A stretch of 64,000 bases of DNA from Geodermatophilus marinus (GCF_003428645.1 NZ_QVQH01000001.1:1-64000); one strand, 5' to 3'. Shown: positions 51,378 through 59,967, counted from the stretch's first letter. Numbers and translations: made by a program. The notes: generated from the letters alone by a model not told the origin.

Positions 51378-52169
51378 GTGACCACGCCGACCGCTCCTGC
51401 CGGCCCGTCCCGCGCCCGCCGCATCGCCGCCCTGGTCGGCGCCGAGACCCGGTTGCTGCTGCGCAACCGCACGGCCCTCGTCAACTCCGTCGCCCTGCCC
51501 CTGCTGCTGGTCGCCTTCGTCCCCCTGGTCGGGGACGTCGGCGGCCGCGGCCTGGTGGGTACGGCGGTGGTCGTCACCCTCGTGTTCCTGACCTACTACA
51601 ACCTGGTGACCACCTACGTCGCCCGCCGCGAGGACCTCGTGCTGCAGCGGCTGCGCACCGGCGAGCTGTCCGGACCGGAGGTGCTGCTGGCCACCGCCGT
51701 GCCCACGCTGCTGGTCACCGCCGGCCAGGTCGTCCTGCTCGCCGCCGGCATCGCCGTCCTCGGGCGGTGGACCGCCCCGGTGGACGTCGTCCTGCCGCTG
51801 CTGGCCGTCGTCCTCGGCGCGGCGCTGATGGTGGTGCTGGCCACCGCGAGCACCCTGTTCACCCGGACCCCGGAGTCCGCGCAGATCACCACGCTGCCGG
51901 TCGTCGTCGGGGCCACCGCGCTGTCGGGCCTGTTCTTCCCGCTGACCGCCCTGCCCGAGGCGCTGGCCACGGTCGCCCGGCTGCTGCCGCTCACGCCGGT
52001 CGTCGAGCTGCTGCAGCTGGGGCTGGCCGGGCGGACCTGGGACGGCGCGGCGGTCGCCGGTGCCGACCTGTACGGGGCCGCGCTCGTCCCCCTCGCGGTG
52101 CTCGTCGCCTGGCTGCTCGGTGCGGGGGCCCTGACCGCCCGCGCGTTCCGCTGGGCCCCGCGGCGCTGA
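51378..52169 (+). CDS. ABC-2 type exporter permease
   Basis: 263 aa, six membrane segments. ETRLLLRNRTALVNSVALPLLLVAFVPL start, and LSGLFFPLTALPEALATVARLLPLTPVVELL near the end, typical of DrrB/YadH-like permeases. GTG with GGAGGAG upstream. Substrate unknown. Followed 44 bp later by the sensor kinase, so likely one transcript of four genes. Confidence 0.92.
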   Translation: MTTPTAPAGPSRARRIAALVGAETRLLLRNRTALVNSVALPLLLVAFVPLVGDVGGRGLVGTAVVVTLVFLTYYNLVTTYVARREDLVLQRLRTGELSGPEVLLATAVPTLLVTAGQVVLLAAGIAVLGRWTAPVDVVLPLLAVVLGAALMVVLATASTLFTRTPESAQITTLPVVVGATALSGLFFPLTALPEALATVARLLPLTPVVELLQLGLAGRTWDGAAVAGADLYGAALVPLAVLVAWLLGAGALTARAFRWAPRR

Positions 52170-52213
52170 CGGTGGACCGGGCGGCGACCGGGCGGCACGG
52201 TCGGTACGGCAGC

Positions 52214-53413
52214 ATGGCCGCCGTGCCGACCGTCGCGCGGTGGTGGAGCGACCGCACCGACCCGCAGCGCATCGAGCTCTACACCCGCTGGTCCTTCTAC
52301 GGCTGGCTGGCGACCGCCCCGCTGCTGTCCGTCGGCATCCACGGCTCGGCGGAGCAGCCGCCCGACCAACCGGCCGCGACGGTGTTCCTGGCCGGCTCCG
52401 TGGCGGTGGCGCTCACCGCGGTGCTGCTCGCCCGGGCCGGGCTGGCCGCGCGGTTGACCCGCCGGACCCTGCCGCGGGGCCCGGCACTCGCCGCCGCGGC
52501 GGTGGCCCTGCTGACCTCGGCCGCCGGGGTGCTCGCCTACGGGGAGGGCGTCCCCGGGAGCCCCGCGCTCGTCTGGGGGGCGGGCATGCCGCCGGCGATG
52601 GTCCTCACGGCCGCCGCCGCGGTCTGGCCCACCCGGACGCTGACCCGCGCCGGGTTCGGCGTCGGCGGGGCGATCGGCGTCCTCGTCGTCGCCCTGGGGG
52701 CACCCCCGGCGGTGGGCGCGGTGCAGGCCGTGGTCACCGGCGCGGCGCTGACCCTCCTGGCCCTGGCCTTCCGCTTCTCCGTCCGGGTGCTCGACGTGGT
52801 CCGGGAGATGGAGCGCACCCGCGGGGTGCAGGCCCAGCTGGCCGTCGCCGAGGAGCGGCTGCGCTTCGCCCGGGACCTGCACGACGTCATGGGCCGCAAC
52901 CTCTCGGCCATCGCGGTGAAGAGCCAGCTGGCCGGCGAGCTGGTCCGCCGGGGCCGGGCCGGCGCCGCCGAGGAGGTGGCCGGGATCAGCCGGATCGCCG
53001 AGGAGTCGCTGCGCGAGGTCCGCGAGGTGGTGCGCGGCTACCGGGCCACCGACCTCGCCGGCGAGCTGGCCGGGGCGCGCTCGGTGCTGCGCTCGGCCGG
53101 CGTGGCCTGCACGGTCGAGGGGGAGGCGGTGGTCGGCCGGCTGGGCGAGCCGGCCCAGGTGGTGCTCGGCTGGGCGGTGCGCGAGGCGGTGACCAACGTG
53201 CTGCGGCACAGCCGGGCGGGCCGGTGCGCGATCGCGCTCACCGACGAGGGGGAGCAGGTGGTGCTCACGGTGACCAACGACGCCGCGGGGACGCCCGGGC
53301 CGTGGGGCTCGGGCCTGACCGGGCTGGGGGAGCGGCTGGCCGCCGCCGGGGGGCGGCTGACCACCCGGCCCGCGGCGGGTTCCTTCACCCTGGTCGCGGC
53401 GGTGCCCGCGTGA
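52214..53413 (+). CDS. DesK-like sensor histidine kinase
   Basis: 399 aa. Six hydrophobic segments between residues 25 and 190, no extracellular domain, as in DesK-type membrane sensors. HisKA_3 phosphoacceptor His223 (FARDLHDVMGRNLSAIAVK); ATPase N-box REAVTNVLRHS, G-box GSGLTGLGERLAAAGG. It phosphorylates the following response regulator, with which it overlaps (GTGA). An upstream GTG at 52170 would add 14 residues. Confidence 0.92.
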   Translation: MAAVPTVARWWSDRTDPQRIELYTRWSFYGWLATAPLLSVGIHGSAEQPPDQPAATVFLAGSVAVALTAVLLARAGLAARLTRRTLPRGPALAAAAVALLTSAAGVLAYGEGVPGSPALVWGAGMPPAMVLTAAAAVWPTRTLTRAGFGVGGAIGVLVVALGAPPAVGAVQAVVTGAALTLLALAFRFSVRVLDVVREMERTRGVQAQLAVAEERLRFARDLHDVMGRNLSAIAVKSQLAGELVRRGRAGAAEEVAGISRIAEESLREVREVVRGYRATDLAGELAGARSVLRSAGVACTVEGEAVVGRLGEPAQVVLGWAVREAVTNVLRHSRAGRCAIALTDEGEQVVLTVTNDAAGTPGPWGSGLTGLGERLAAAGGRLTTRPAAGSFTLVAAVPA

Positions 53414-54015
53414 TCCGGGTGCTGCTCGCCGACGACGAGAACCTGATCCGCTCGGCGCTGGCCGCGCTGCTGGCCCTCGAGGACGACCTCGAGGTGGTCG
53501 CCCAGGCGGCTTCCGGCGCCGAGGCCCTGGCCATGGCCCGCGCGCACACCCCGGACGTCGCCGTCCTGGACCTGCAGATGCCCGACCGGGACGGCATCGG
53601 GGTGGCCGCCGACCTCGCGACCGTCCTCCCGTCGTGCGCCGTGGTGATCGTGACCGGGCACGGCCGCGCGGGCCATCTCAAGCGGGCGCTCGAGGCGGGG
53701 GTGCGCGGGTTCCTGCCGAAGACGGTGAGCGCGCCGGTGCTGACGGAGGTGGTCCGCACCGTGCACCGCGGCGGCCGCTACGTCGACCCCGAGCTGGCGG
53801 CCGAGGCGATCAGCGCCGGGGACAGCCCGCTGACCCCGCGCGAGGCCGACGTCCTGGAGCTGGCCGCCGGCGGGGCGCCGGTCGAGGAGATCGCCGCCCG
53901 GGCGCACCTGTCCCCGGGGACGGTGCGCAACCACCTGTCCTCGGCGGCCACCAAGCTGGGTGCGCCGAACCGGCACGCGGCCGTGGAGGTCGCCCGCCGG
54001 CACGGCTGGATCTAG
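53410..54015 (+). CDS. NarL/DesR-type response regulator
   Basis: 201 aa. Receiver domain with acidic pair DDE (8-10), phospho-Asp54 (VAVLDLQMPDRDG) and Lys in FLPKTVS; LuxR-type HTH at the C-terminus (LTPREADVLELAAGGAPVEEIAARAHLSPGTVRNHLSSAATKLG). The start overlaps the kinase stop. It likely controls the ABC exporter genes ahead of it. A short-form hairpin terminator follows the stop immediately. Confidence 0.94.
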   Translation: MIRVLLADDENLIRSALAALLALEDDLEVVAQAASGAEALAMARAHTPDVAVLDLQMPDRDGIGVAADLATVLPSCAVVIVTGHGRAGHLKRALEAGVRGFLPKTVSAPVLTEVVRTVHRGGRYVDPELAAEAISAGDSPLTPREADVLELAAGGAPVEEIAARAHLSPGTVRNHLSSAATKLGAPNRHAAVEVARRHGWI

Positions 54016-54048
54016 AAGGACCTCCTGTCCCCCGCAGGGAGGTCCTTT
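54016..54048. terminator. Hairpin terminator; short form of the 3' repeat
   Basis: AAGGACCTCC (54016-54025) pairs perfectly with GGAGGTCCTT (54038-54047), with the loop TGTCCCCCGCAG. It starts right after the stop codon, has the same AGGACC lead as the long repeats, but a loop of only 12 nt. It also serves the convergent gene ending at 54050. Confidence 0.88.
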
Positions 54049-54049
54049 C

Positions 54050-54235
54050 TCAGTCCGGCTCGTTGCCGGGGCGGACGACGCCGTCCTCCCGCTGGGCCGC
54101 GTCGTCGGTGGTGAGAGTGGTGTCCCGCTCCCCGCCGTCGGACCGGTCCTCTCCGGGGACGCCGTCGACGAGGTCGGTGTCGGTGGGCCCGTCGGTGGTG
54201 TCGGGGGAGTCGCGGTACCCCGTCGGCTCGCTCAT
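54050..54235 (-). CDS. Small acidic disordered protein
   Basis: 61 aa beginning MSEPTGYRDSPDTTDG, rich in Asp, Thr, Gly and Glu, no hydrophobic core. The ATG has AGAGGAGA six bases upstream. It is directly followed (minus direction) by the shared hairpin. Same class as the proteins at 5417, 54252, 57088 and 60021. Function unknown. Confidence 0.62.
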   Translation of the reverse strand: MSEPTGYRDSPDTTDGPTDTDLVDGVPGEDRSDGGERDTTLTTDDAAQREDGVVRPGNEPD

Positions 54236-54251
54236 CGGTCTCCTCTCGGGG

Positions 54252-54464
54252 TCAGGCGCCGCCGGTGCCGCCGCGCTCGGCGCGGGACACGTCGGAGTCG
54301 GCCGTGGCCGGCAGGTCGTCGGGCTGGGCGGCGTCCCGCTCGACGGCCTCCTCGGCGGTGAGGGGCACGTCGTCGAACGACGAGCTCAGGTCGCTGTTGT
54401 CGCCGGTGCCGGACGCGGTCGCCACGTCCTGCTGGATCCGGTCGCTGCCCTGGGGGTCGGTCAC
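54252..54464 (-). CDS. Small acidic disordered protein
   Basis: 70 aa beginning VTDPQGSDRIQQDVATASG; Asp/Ser/Ala-rich, contains SSSFDDVPLTAEEAVERD. The GTG has GAGGAGGAAG upstream, better than a possible ATG further out. It lies 16 bp before the similar 54050-54235 gene, so the two form a small operon of like proteins. Confidence 0.6.
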   Translation of the reverse strand: MTDPQGSDRIQQDVATASGTGDNSDLSSSFDDVPLTAEEAVERDAAQPDDLPATADSDVSRAERGGTGGA

Positions 54465-54574
54465 GGGCTTCCTCCTCGCCTCGTCCGTCCCCTGCGCCAT
54501 GCCCGCGTCGCGGAGCGCGAAACGGCTCCGGGCACCCCGCCCGCGGTCGTGCCCCGGCAGCCCGGCCCCGAACG

Positions 54575-54614
54575 CGCCGAGGGCCCCCTCCCGTGCGGGA
54601 GGACGCCCTCGGCG
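54575..54614 (-). terminator. Hairpin terminator of the acyl-CoA dehydrogenase gene
   Basis: CGCCGAGGGC (54575-54584) pairs with GCCCTCGGCG (54605-54614). Inside it CCTCCCG pairs with CGGGAGG. It begins 14 bp beyond the stop of the gene ending at 54629. Confidence 0.8.
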
Positions 54615-54628
54615 GGGGGTGGGACCGC

Positions 54629-56473
54629 TCAGAAGGCGGCCTCGTCGACCTCCATGAGGGAGTTGTCGGTCGCCTCGGCGACGGCGCGCTCGGCGGCCAG
54701 GCGCGGCAGCACCTGCGAGCAGAAGAACCGGGCCGCGGCGAGCTTGCCCTCGTAGAAGTGCCGGTCGCGACCGCTGACCTCCCCGGCGAGCGCACCGAGC
54801 GCCACCTCGGCCTGCCGGACCAGCAGCCACCCGGTCACCAGGTCACCGACGGCGAGCAGCAGCCGGGTGGTGTTCTGGCCGACGCGGTAGAGGTTCGCGA
54901 TGTCGTCCTGGGCGGCGCCCAGCTGGCCGAACATCGCGGTCAGCATCGCCTGGACCTCACCCAGCGCGCTGGCCAGGTGCGCCCGCTCCTCCTTGAGCCG
55001 GCCGTTGCCGGCCTCGGCGTCGATCGTGGCCTGGATCTGGCCGGCCAGCCAGGTCAGCGCGACGCCGCCGTCCTTCACCACCTTGCGGAAGAAGAAGTCC
55101 TGGCCCTGGATCGCCGTCGTCCCCTCGTAGAGGGTGTCGATCTTGGAGTCGCGGATGTACTGCTCGATCGGGTAGTCCTGCAGGTAGCCGGACCCGCCGA
55201 GGGTCTGCAGCGACTCAGCTGTGAGCAGCTGGGTGGCCCGCTCGGAGCCGAACCCCTTGACGACCGGCAGCAGCAGGTCGTTGACCCGGGCGGCCAGCCG
55301 CGCCTCTTCGCTGTCGGCGGTGCCGGCGGCCTCGGCCTCGGTCACCCGGTCGCGGAACGAGGCGGCGTAGAGGTAGAGCGCCCGCATGCCCTCGGCGTAG
55401 GACTTCTGCAGCATCAGCGAGCGGCGCACGTCGGGGTGGTGGGTGATCGTCACCCGCGGGGCGTCCTTGCTGGTGGCGGTGAGGTCGGCGCCCTGGACGC
55501 GGTTCTTGGCGTAGTCCAGCGCCACGAGGTAGCCGGCCGACAGGGTGGCGATGGCCTTGGCGCCCACGAACATGCGGGCGTGCTCGATGACCTTGAACAT
55601 CTGGGCGATGCCGTCGTGGGTCCCACCGACCAGCCAGCCCTTGGCCGGCACCGGGCCGTCGCCGAAGGTCAGCTCGCAGGTCGTGGAGACCTTCAGCCCC
55701 ATCTTCTGCTCGACGTTGGTGACGTGGACGCCGTTGCGCTCCCCGAGCGCGCCGGTCCCGAGGTCGACGTGGAACTTCGGGACGACGAACAGCGAGAGCC
55801 CCTTGGTGCCCGGCCCCGCGCCCTCGGGGCGGGCCAGCACCAGGTGGACGATGTTGTCCGAGAGGTCGTGCTCGGCCGACGTGATGAACCGCTTGACGCC
55901 GGTGATGTGCCACGAGCCGTCGTCCTGCCGCACGGCCTTCGTCCGGCCGGCGCCGACGTCGGAGCCGGCGTCGGGCTCGGTGAGCACCATGGTGGCGCCC
56001 CACTTGCGCTCGAGCATGAGCCGGGCGAGCTGCTTCTGCTCGGGCGTGCCGAGCTCGTCGAGGACGGCGGCGAAGGCGGCCCAGGAGCCGTACATGAAGA
56101 CGGCGGGGTTGGCGCCGAGCACCATCTCGAAGGCCGCCCAGGTCAGGGTGTGCGGGGCGCCGAAGCCCCCGAGGTGCTCGGGCAGGTCGAGGTTGAACCA
56201 CTCGCCGTCCTCGACGGCGCGGACCGAGCGCTTGAAGCTCTCGGGCAGGGTCACCGAGTGGGTGGCCGGGTCGAACACGGGCGGGTTGCGGTCGGCGTCG
56301 GTGAAGGACGCGGCGATCGGGCCCTCCGCCAGCCGGCGGATCTCGGCGAGCACCCCGCGGGCGGTCTCGGCGTCCATCTGGGCGAACGGCCCGGTGCCGA
56401 ACCGGTCCTTGGTGTCGAGGAACTCGAAGAGGTTGAACTCCAGGTCCCGCAGGTTCGCGGTGTAGTGGCTCAT
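54629..56473 (-). CDS. Acyl-CoA dehydrogenase, FadE5-like
   Basis: 614 aa, close to the 611 of M. tuberculosis FadE5 and longer than usual 380-400-aa dehydrogenases because of an extra C-terminal helical domain (from about 470). FAD/substrate motifs: [42 protein letters not shown]; catalytic base Glu450 in [19 protein letters not shown]. It oxidises medium- to long-chain acyl-CoA to enoyl-CoA in beta-oxidation. ATG start chosen for the [16 protein letters not shown] beginning and GGGAGCG upstream. Its promoter has a TetR-type palindrome. Confidence 0.95.
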   Translation of the reverse strand: MSHYTANLRDLEFNLFEFLDTKDRFGTGPFAQMDAETARGVLAEIRRLAEGPIAASFTDADRNPPVFDPATHSVTLPESFKRSVRAVEDGEWFNLDLPEHLGGFGAPHTLTWAAFEMVLGANPAVFMYGSWAAFAAVLDELGTPEQKQLARLMLERKWGATMVLTEPDAGSDVGAGRTKAVRQDDGSWHITGVKRFITSAEHDLSDNIVHLVLARPEGAGPGTKGLSLFVVPKFHVDLGTGALGERNGVHVTNVEQKMGLKVSTTCELTFGDGPVPAKGWLVGGTHDGIAQMFKVIEHARMFVGAKAIATLSAGYLVALDYAKNRVQGADLTATSKDAPRVTITHHPDVRRSLMLQKSYAEGMRALYLYAASFRDRVTEAEAAGTADSEEARLAARVNDLLLPVVKGFGSERATQLLTAESLQTLGGSGYLQDYPIEQYIRDSKIDTLYEGTTAIQGQDFFFRKVVKDGGVALTWLAGQIQATIDAEAGNGRLKEERAHLASALGEVQAMLTAMFGQLGAAQDDIANLYRVGQNTTRLLLAVGDLVTGWLLVRQAEVALGALAGEVSGRDRHFYEGKLAAARFFCSQVLPRLAAERAVAEATDNSLMEVDEAAF

Positions 56474-56525
56474 GCGCGTCGCTCCCGTGCTCCGTGGGCG
56501 GCTCGTCCGTACCCGCCGGTAACAA

Positions 56526-56554
56526 ACGGTATTACTGGCCAGTAACAAGAGCAA
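56526..56554 (-). promoter_or_regulatory. Acyl-CoA dehydrogenase promoter with palindromic operator in the spacer
   Basis: -35-like TTGCTC (56554-56549), 17-bp spacer, and -10-like TACCGT (56531-56526). The spacer contains the perfect palindrome TTACTGGCCAGTAA (56532-56545), so a bound regulator would exclude RNA polymerase. Confidence 0.75.
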
Positions 56555-56669
56555 GCAGCCACCCGCGGCACCCGCTCGGGGGAGGGGGTGGGCACTCCGC
56601 CGGCACCCCCGGGGAGCAGGGGAGGGCCCGGGACCCGCGAGGGGTCCCGGGCCCGGAGGGTGGCCTGGG

Positions 56670-57050
56670 TCAGTCCTTGCGGCGGCGGGCGCGCGAGGCC
56701 AGGCCGGCCAGCCCCACGAGGAGGCCGCCGAGCACGGCGGCGATCACCAGCGCGACGACCAGCGGGGCGGTGACGTTGCCGAAGACCAGGCTGATCTCCA
56801 CCGACTGGGTGTTGAAGACGACGAAGAGCACCAGCACGACGGTGACGAAGAGCAGCAGCGCCAGCGCGAGGGTGCGTCCGACGGCCCGGCCGGTGTGGCG
56901 CTCGCGCTGCGGTGCGGGCCGGCCGGCGGTGCGGCCGGGGGCCGGGTCGTTCCTGGGCGGGACGCCCCCGGGGCCGGCGGGGCCGCCGTGACCGGGCGCG
57001 GCACCCGGGCCGGTCGGACCGGAGGGTCTCGGGGCGTCGGGACTGGTCAC
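56670..57050 (-). CDS. LapA-domain (DUF1049) membrane protein
   Basis: 126 aa. Residues 1-55 are a Pro/Gly/Ala disordered head; two TM helices follow ([20 protein letters not shown] and [21 protein letters not shown]) with the family motif [18 protein letters not shown] between them. Role in envelope assembly is known only for proteobacterial LapA; in actinobacteria it is unknown. Start GTG 57050 is uncertain; a GTG at 57107 would add 19 residues and overlap the small gene upstream. Confidence 0.8.
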   Translation of the reverse strand: MTSPDAPRPSGPTGPGAAPGHGGPAGPGGVPPRNDPAPGRTAGRPAPQRERHTGRAVGRTLALALLLFVTVVLVLFVVFNTQSVEISLVFGNVTAPLVVALVIAAVLGGLLVGLAGLASRARRRKD

Positions 57051-57087
57051 GGGTCGAGTGTGCTGCGCGGGGCGGTCGCTCGCACGG

Positions 57088-57249
57088 TCAGCGCGCGTCG
57101 GGTTCACCCTCCGCCGGCGGGTAGCTCGGGCCGGCGGTGCCCGACGCCGGCCCGCCGCTGCCGCCCTGGGACCCCTCGTCCGCCGGTGGGGCGGTCTCGC
57201 TGCCCAGCGGGCCGGTCTCGCGCTCGTCGTCCGGTGTCGGCATGGTCAT
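57088..57249 (-). CDS. Small acidic disordered protein
   Basis: 53 codons beginning MTMPTPDDERETGPL and ending EGEPDAR; Gly/Pro/Glu/Asp-rich. No strong ribosome binding site; two ATG codons are available (57249, 57243). It is accepted because composition and size match the other small acidic proteins here and it fills the gap before the LapA gene. Confidence 0.45.
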   Translation of the reverse strand: MTMPTPDDERETGPLGSETAPPADEGSQGGSGGPASGTAGPSYPPAEGEPDAR

Positions 57250-57295
57250 GCCGCGAGTCTGCGGCGCGCCGGCCCCCGCGGCGACCCGGGGCGCG

Positions 57296-57721
57296 TCACC
57301 CGTCCAGCGCGGGACCGGCCTGGTGCCGGGGGTGCCCGGTGGTGCGCTCGCGCTGCTTCATCCGGGCCTCGTACACGTGCCGGTCGCCGTCGGCGAGCTC
57401 GGTGCGCGCCCGCTCGTCGAAGGCCCGGAACACCGACCAGTAGCTGTCGTCGTAGTCCTCGACGATCTGGAACGTCCAGCGGTCGGCGATGACGTTGCGC
57501 CCGACCAGGTCGCGGTCGAGGTCGTCGGCCAGCTGGGTGTGCCCCGCCTCGCGGAGCAGCCGGACGGCGTCCTGCAGGAGCAGGTCGGCCTTGCCGGAGT
57601 GCTGGTGGAAGCCGTACAGCTGGCCGCGGGCCTGCTCGATGGTCTCCAGCGCCTCGGAGAGCTTGCCGAGGCCCTCCACGGTGGTGTCGTCGAGGTCGGG
57701 CCGGCTGCGGTCGTTGCTCAC
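57296..57721 (-). CDS. Conserved actinobacterial hypothetical protein
   Basis: 141 aa, mostly helical, soluble. Core blocks KLSEALETIEQARGQLYGFHQ, LLREAGHTQLADDLDRDLVGRNVI and RWTFQIVEDYDDSYWSVF, then RHVYEARMKQRERTTGHPRHQ, recur across actinobacteria in proteins of unknown function. The GTG has AGGATGAG upstream. Downstream of the TetR gene (43 bp), possibly co-transcribed. Confidence 0.78.
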   Translation of the reverse strand: MSNDRSRPDLDDTTVEGLGKLSEALETIEQARGQLYGFHQHSGKADLLLQDAVRLLREAGHTQLADDLDRDLVGRNVIADRWTFQIVEDYDDSYWSVFRAFDERARTELADGDRHVYEARMKQRERTTGHPRHQAGPALDG

Positions 57722-57764
57722 CGGCTCATCCTGCGGTGCGCCCGCCCCGGGCGCGCGTCAGGGA

Positions 57765-58397
57765 TCAGGGGGTCGCGGCGAGGGCGGCGTCGACGAGGCG
57801 CTCGGCCAGCCGGCGGCCGTGGGCGGCCGGCCCGTCCGGCCCGAGCAGGCCGCCGGAGAGGTACATGCCGTCGATGATGAGGTGCACCTGCGCGGCGAGG
57901 TCGTCGCCGCCGTCGGGCACGATGGCGTCCGCCAGCCGCTCCAGCCGCGCGTGCAGCTCGAACTTGTAGTCGGCCGCGGCGTTGCGGGCGGGGTGCTCGG
58001 GGTCGTCGTACTCGCTGCTCACGTTGGTGAACGGGCACCCGCGGAAGCCGGCCCGGGTGACGTCGCGCTCGACGGTGTCGACGACGGACAGCAGCGCCGC
58101 CCGGGGGTCGTCCTCGAGGCGCACCAGCTCGGCGTCGATGGCGGAGAGCACGGTCGCCGCCTTGCGCGCCAGGTAGGCGCCGACCAGGTCGTCCTTGCTC
58201 TTGAACAGCCGGTAGACGGTCATCTTGCCGAGGCCGGTCTCCCGGACGAGCTCGTCCATGCCCACGCTGCGCGAGCTGCGCGAGGCGAACAACCGCTCGG
58301 CGGTGTCGAGGACGATCGCCTGCCGCTCCGCCCGGCTGCGTCGGACGGGGGCCGAGACGTCATCGGCGGCGGCGAGGGGGAGGGCGGCGGCGGTCAC
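57765..58397 (-). CDS. TetR/AcrR-family regulator
   Basis: 210 aa. N-terminal HTH (RQAIVLDTAERLFASRSSRSVGMDELVRETGLGKMTVYRLFKSKDDLVGAYL) and a ligand-binding C-terminal half with the segment GFRGCPFTNVSSEYDDPEHPA, typical of the branch that controls oxidoreductases or efflux. GTG start. The neighbours give no clear target; the FadE5-like gene 1.3 kb away has a TetR-type palindrome, but no matching site was found before this gene. Confidence 0.9.
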   Translation of the reverse strand: MTAAALPLAAADDVSAPVRRSRAERQAIVLDTAERLFASRSSRSVGMDELVRETGLGKMTVYRLFKSKDDLVGAYLARKAATVLSAIDAELVRLEDDPRAALLSVVDTVERDVTRAGFRGCPFTNVSSEYDDPEHPARNAAADYKFELHARLERLADAIVPDGGDDLAAQVHLIIDGMYLSGGLLGPDGPAAHGRRLAERLVDAALAATP

Positions 58398-58560
58398 GTG
58401 CCGGATCGTGCCCGAGGCCGTGACGGAGCAGTTCGCGGCACGCCGGGTCCGGCGGACGGTTGGTCGCTCTGGGTGACGAGGGGCGGCCGGGCTCGCCGGG
58501 ACGTCGGGGAGCGGTGGGGCGGGTGTGACGTTCCGTGACCGTCCGCGGCTTCCACCTCGG

Positions 58561-58613
58561 CCTCCTGCAGGGTCCCGCCCCGAGCCTGCGAGGCGTGGGG
58601 GGCAGCGGCCCCG
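58561..58613 (-). repeat. 3'-UTR hairpin repeat, minus-strand copy 1
   Basis: Read on the minus strand: arm GGGGCCGCTGC, core CCCCCCACGCCTCGCAGG-CTCGGGGCGGGACCCT, arm GCAGGAGGCC. The core is nearly identical to those after pckG, the E2 gene and the SRPBCC gene. Confidence 0.7.
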
Positions 58614-58632
58614 TCCCGAGGCTCGCCGCCGG

Positions 58633-58713
58633 CCGCGTCCCGAGGCTCGTCCCGAGCGCGCGAGGGATGAGGGGGACGCGGTCCTTCCACGGTGAGGAGG
58701 ACGGGGTCCTTTC
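58633..58713 (-). repeat. Divergent 3'-UTR hairpin, minus-strand copy 2
   Basis: On the minus strand, right after the stop of the 43-aa gene (58714), lies AGAAAGGACC, then a second AAGGACC followed by CCGCGTCCC (58681-58673) pairing with GGGACGCGG (58641-58633) around a diverged core CCTCATCCCTCGCGCGCTCG. With copy 1 it fills most of the 316-bp gap between 58398 and 58713; the remainder (58398-58560) shows no gene. Confidence 0.55.
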
Positions 58714-58845
58714 TCAGGCCCGGCGGACCCGGCGCGGGTTGGCCAGCAGCCGCGCCACGGCGGTCGTGCGCTCGGCCTGCTCGTCGGCGGGGCGGTCCGC
58801 CTGGGTGTCCTGGGCTACTCGCGGGTCGCGTTGCATCTCCTGCAT
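58714..58845 (-). CDS. Small Arg/Gln-rich protein
   Basis: 43 aa: MQEMQRDPRVAQDTQADR, then PADEQAERTTAVARLLANPRRVRRA. The ATG at 58845 is preceded by GGGGGAGG nine bases upstream; a GTG at 58854 would touch it. One predicted helix with a basic C-terminus. It is followed directly by AGAAAGGACC of the hairpin repeats, as in the other repeat-bearing genes, which supports a real gene end. Function unknown. Confidence 0.5.
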   Translation of the reverse strand: MQEMQRDPRVAQDTQADRPADEQAERTTAVARLLANPRRVRRA

Positions 58846-58950
58846 GCGCCTCACCCTCCCCCGGGCCGGGCGCCCGGAAACAGCCCTGAACCGGTGACGT
58901 GGCTCTCGTGCGCTGAGAGATCCGTCACGTCGTGCCTGGTCCGGGGCCGG

Positions 58951-59967
58951 TCAGCGGCCGGACGTGGCGACCAGGGCGGCCCAGGGGTCCCGGTCGGGGT
59001 CCGCGCCCACCGGCACGCCGAAGCGGTCGACCAGGCCCCCGAAGCGGTGCCGCACCGCGGTCCCGACGTCCTCCGGGGCGGCGACCACGGCGACCGCCTC
59101 GAGCACCTCGTCGTCGACCAGGTCCCGCATCGCGGCCCAGCGACCGGGGTCCCGCCCGACGGAGAGCGCGTGCAGCTCGTCGGCGAGCCGGCCCCAGCCG
59201 TGCAGGTCGAGCACCGGCCGGTAGGCCGGGGTGCTGCCGTAGAAGGCGATCCGCTCACGGACCGTGTCCGCCGCCTGCGCCCGCTCGGCCTCGGTGCGCC
59301 CGGTGACGACGAACCCGGGCAGGGACACCACGACGTCGCCGCGGAGCCGGCCGCCGGTCGCGAGGCCCTCCTCCAGGGCCGGGAGGGTGCGCTCGGCGAG
59401 GTAGCGGGCGGTGGTGAAGGCGTGCACGAGCAGCCCGTCGGCGACCTCGCCGGCCAGCCGCGTCATCGCCGGGCCGACGGCGGCCAGGTGCACCGGCGGG
59501 GCGCCCCACTCGTGCGGCTCGGGGCTGAACACCGGCGTCATCAGCGTGTGCCGGTAGTGCTCGCCGCGGAACCGCAGCGGGACGCCGTCCTGCCACGCGG
59601 CCCAGACGGCCCGCAGCGCGCCGACGTACTCGCGCATCCGCGGCACCGGGGCGCTCCAGGGCATCGAGAAGCGCCGCTCGACGTGCGCACGCACCTGCGT
59701 GCCCAGGCCGAGGACGAACCGGCCCCGGGTCAGCCGCTGCAGGTCGTGGGCGGTGCCGGCGACGGTCATCGGCGAGCGGGCGAAGGCGACGGCGATCGCC
59801 GTCCCGAGCTGCAGGTCCCGCGTCGTCCGGGCGGCCAGGGCCAGCGGGAGGAAGGGGTCGTGGGCGGTCTCGGAGGTCCAGGCGCCGGCGTACCCGCGCT
59901 GCTCGAGGTCGCGGGCGACCTCGGCGACGTCGTCGCGGCCGGCCGGCAGGAGCGCGTCGATGAGCAC
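58951..59967 (-). CDS. Luciferase-like (LLM) F420-dependent oxidoreductase
   Basis: 338 aa, TIM-barrel monooxygenase-like fold: DDVAEVARDLEQRGYAGAWTSE, LQLGTAIAVAFARSPMTVAGTAHDLQRLTRGRFVLGLGTQVRAHVERRF, PVHLAAVGPAMTRLAGEVADG. This pattern fits the actinobacterial TIGR03617-type F420-dependent group. It would transfer hydride between F420 and an unknown substrate. GTG start. Single gene, 96 bp from its downstream neighbour. Confidence 0.88.
   Translation of the reverse strand: MLIDALLPAGRDDVAEVARDLEQRGYAGAWTSETAHDPFLPLALAARTTRDLQLGTAIAVAFARSPMTVAGTAHDLQRLTRGRFVLGLGTQVRAHVERRFSMPWSAPVPRMREYVGALRAVWAAWQDGVPLRFRGEHYRHTLMTPVFSPEPHEWGAPPVHLAAVGPAMTRLAGEVADGLLVHAFTTARYLAERTLPALEEGLATGGRLRGDVVVSLPGFVVTGRTEAERAQAADTVRERIAFYGSTPAYRPVLDLHGWGRLADELHALSVGRDPGRWAAMRDLVDDEVLEAVAVVAAPEDVGTAVRHRFGGLVDRFGVPVGADPDRDPWAALVATSGR

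Noticed and set aside
58394-58690. 98-codon minus-strand frame ahead of the TetR gene
   Set aside because: It consists of translated hairpin repeats and has no ribosome binding site or family resemblance.
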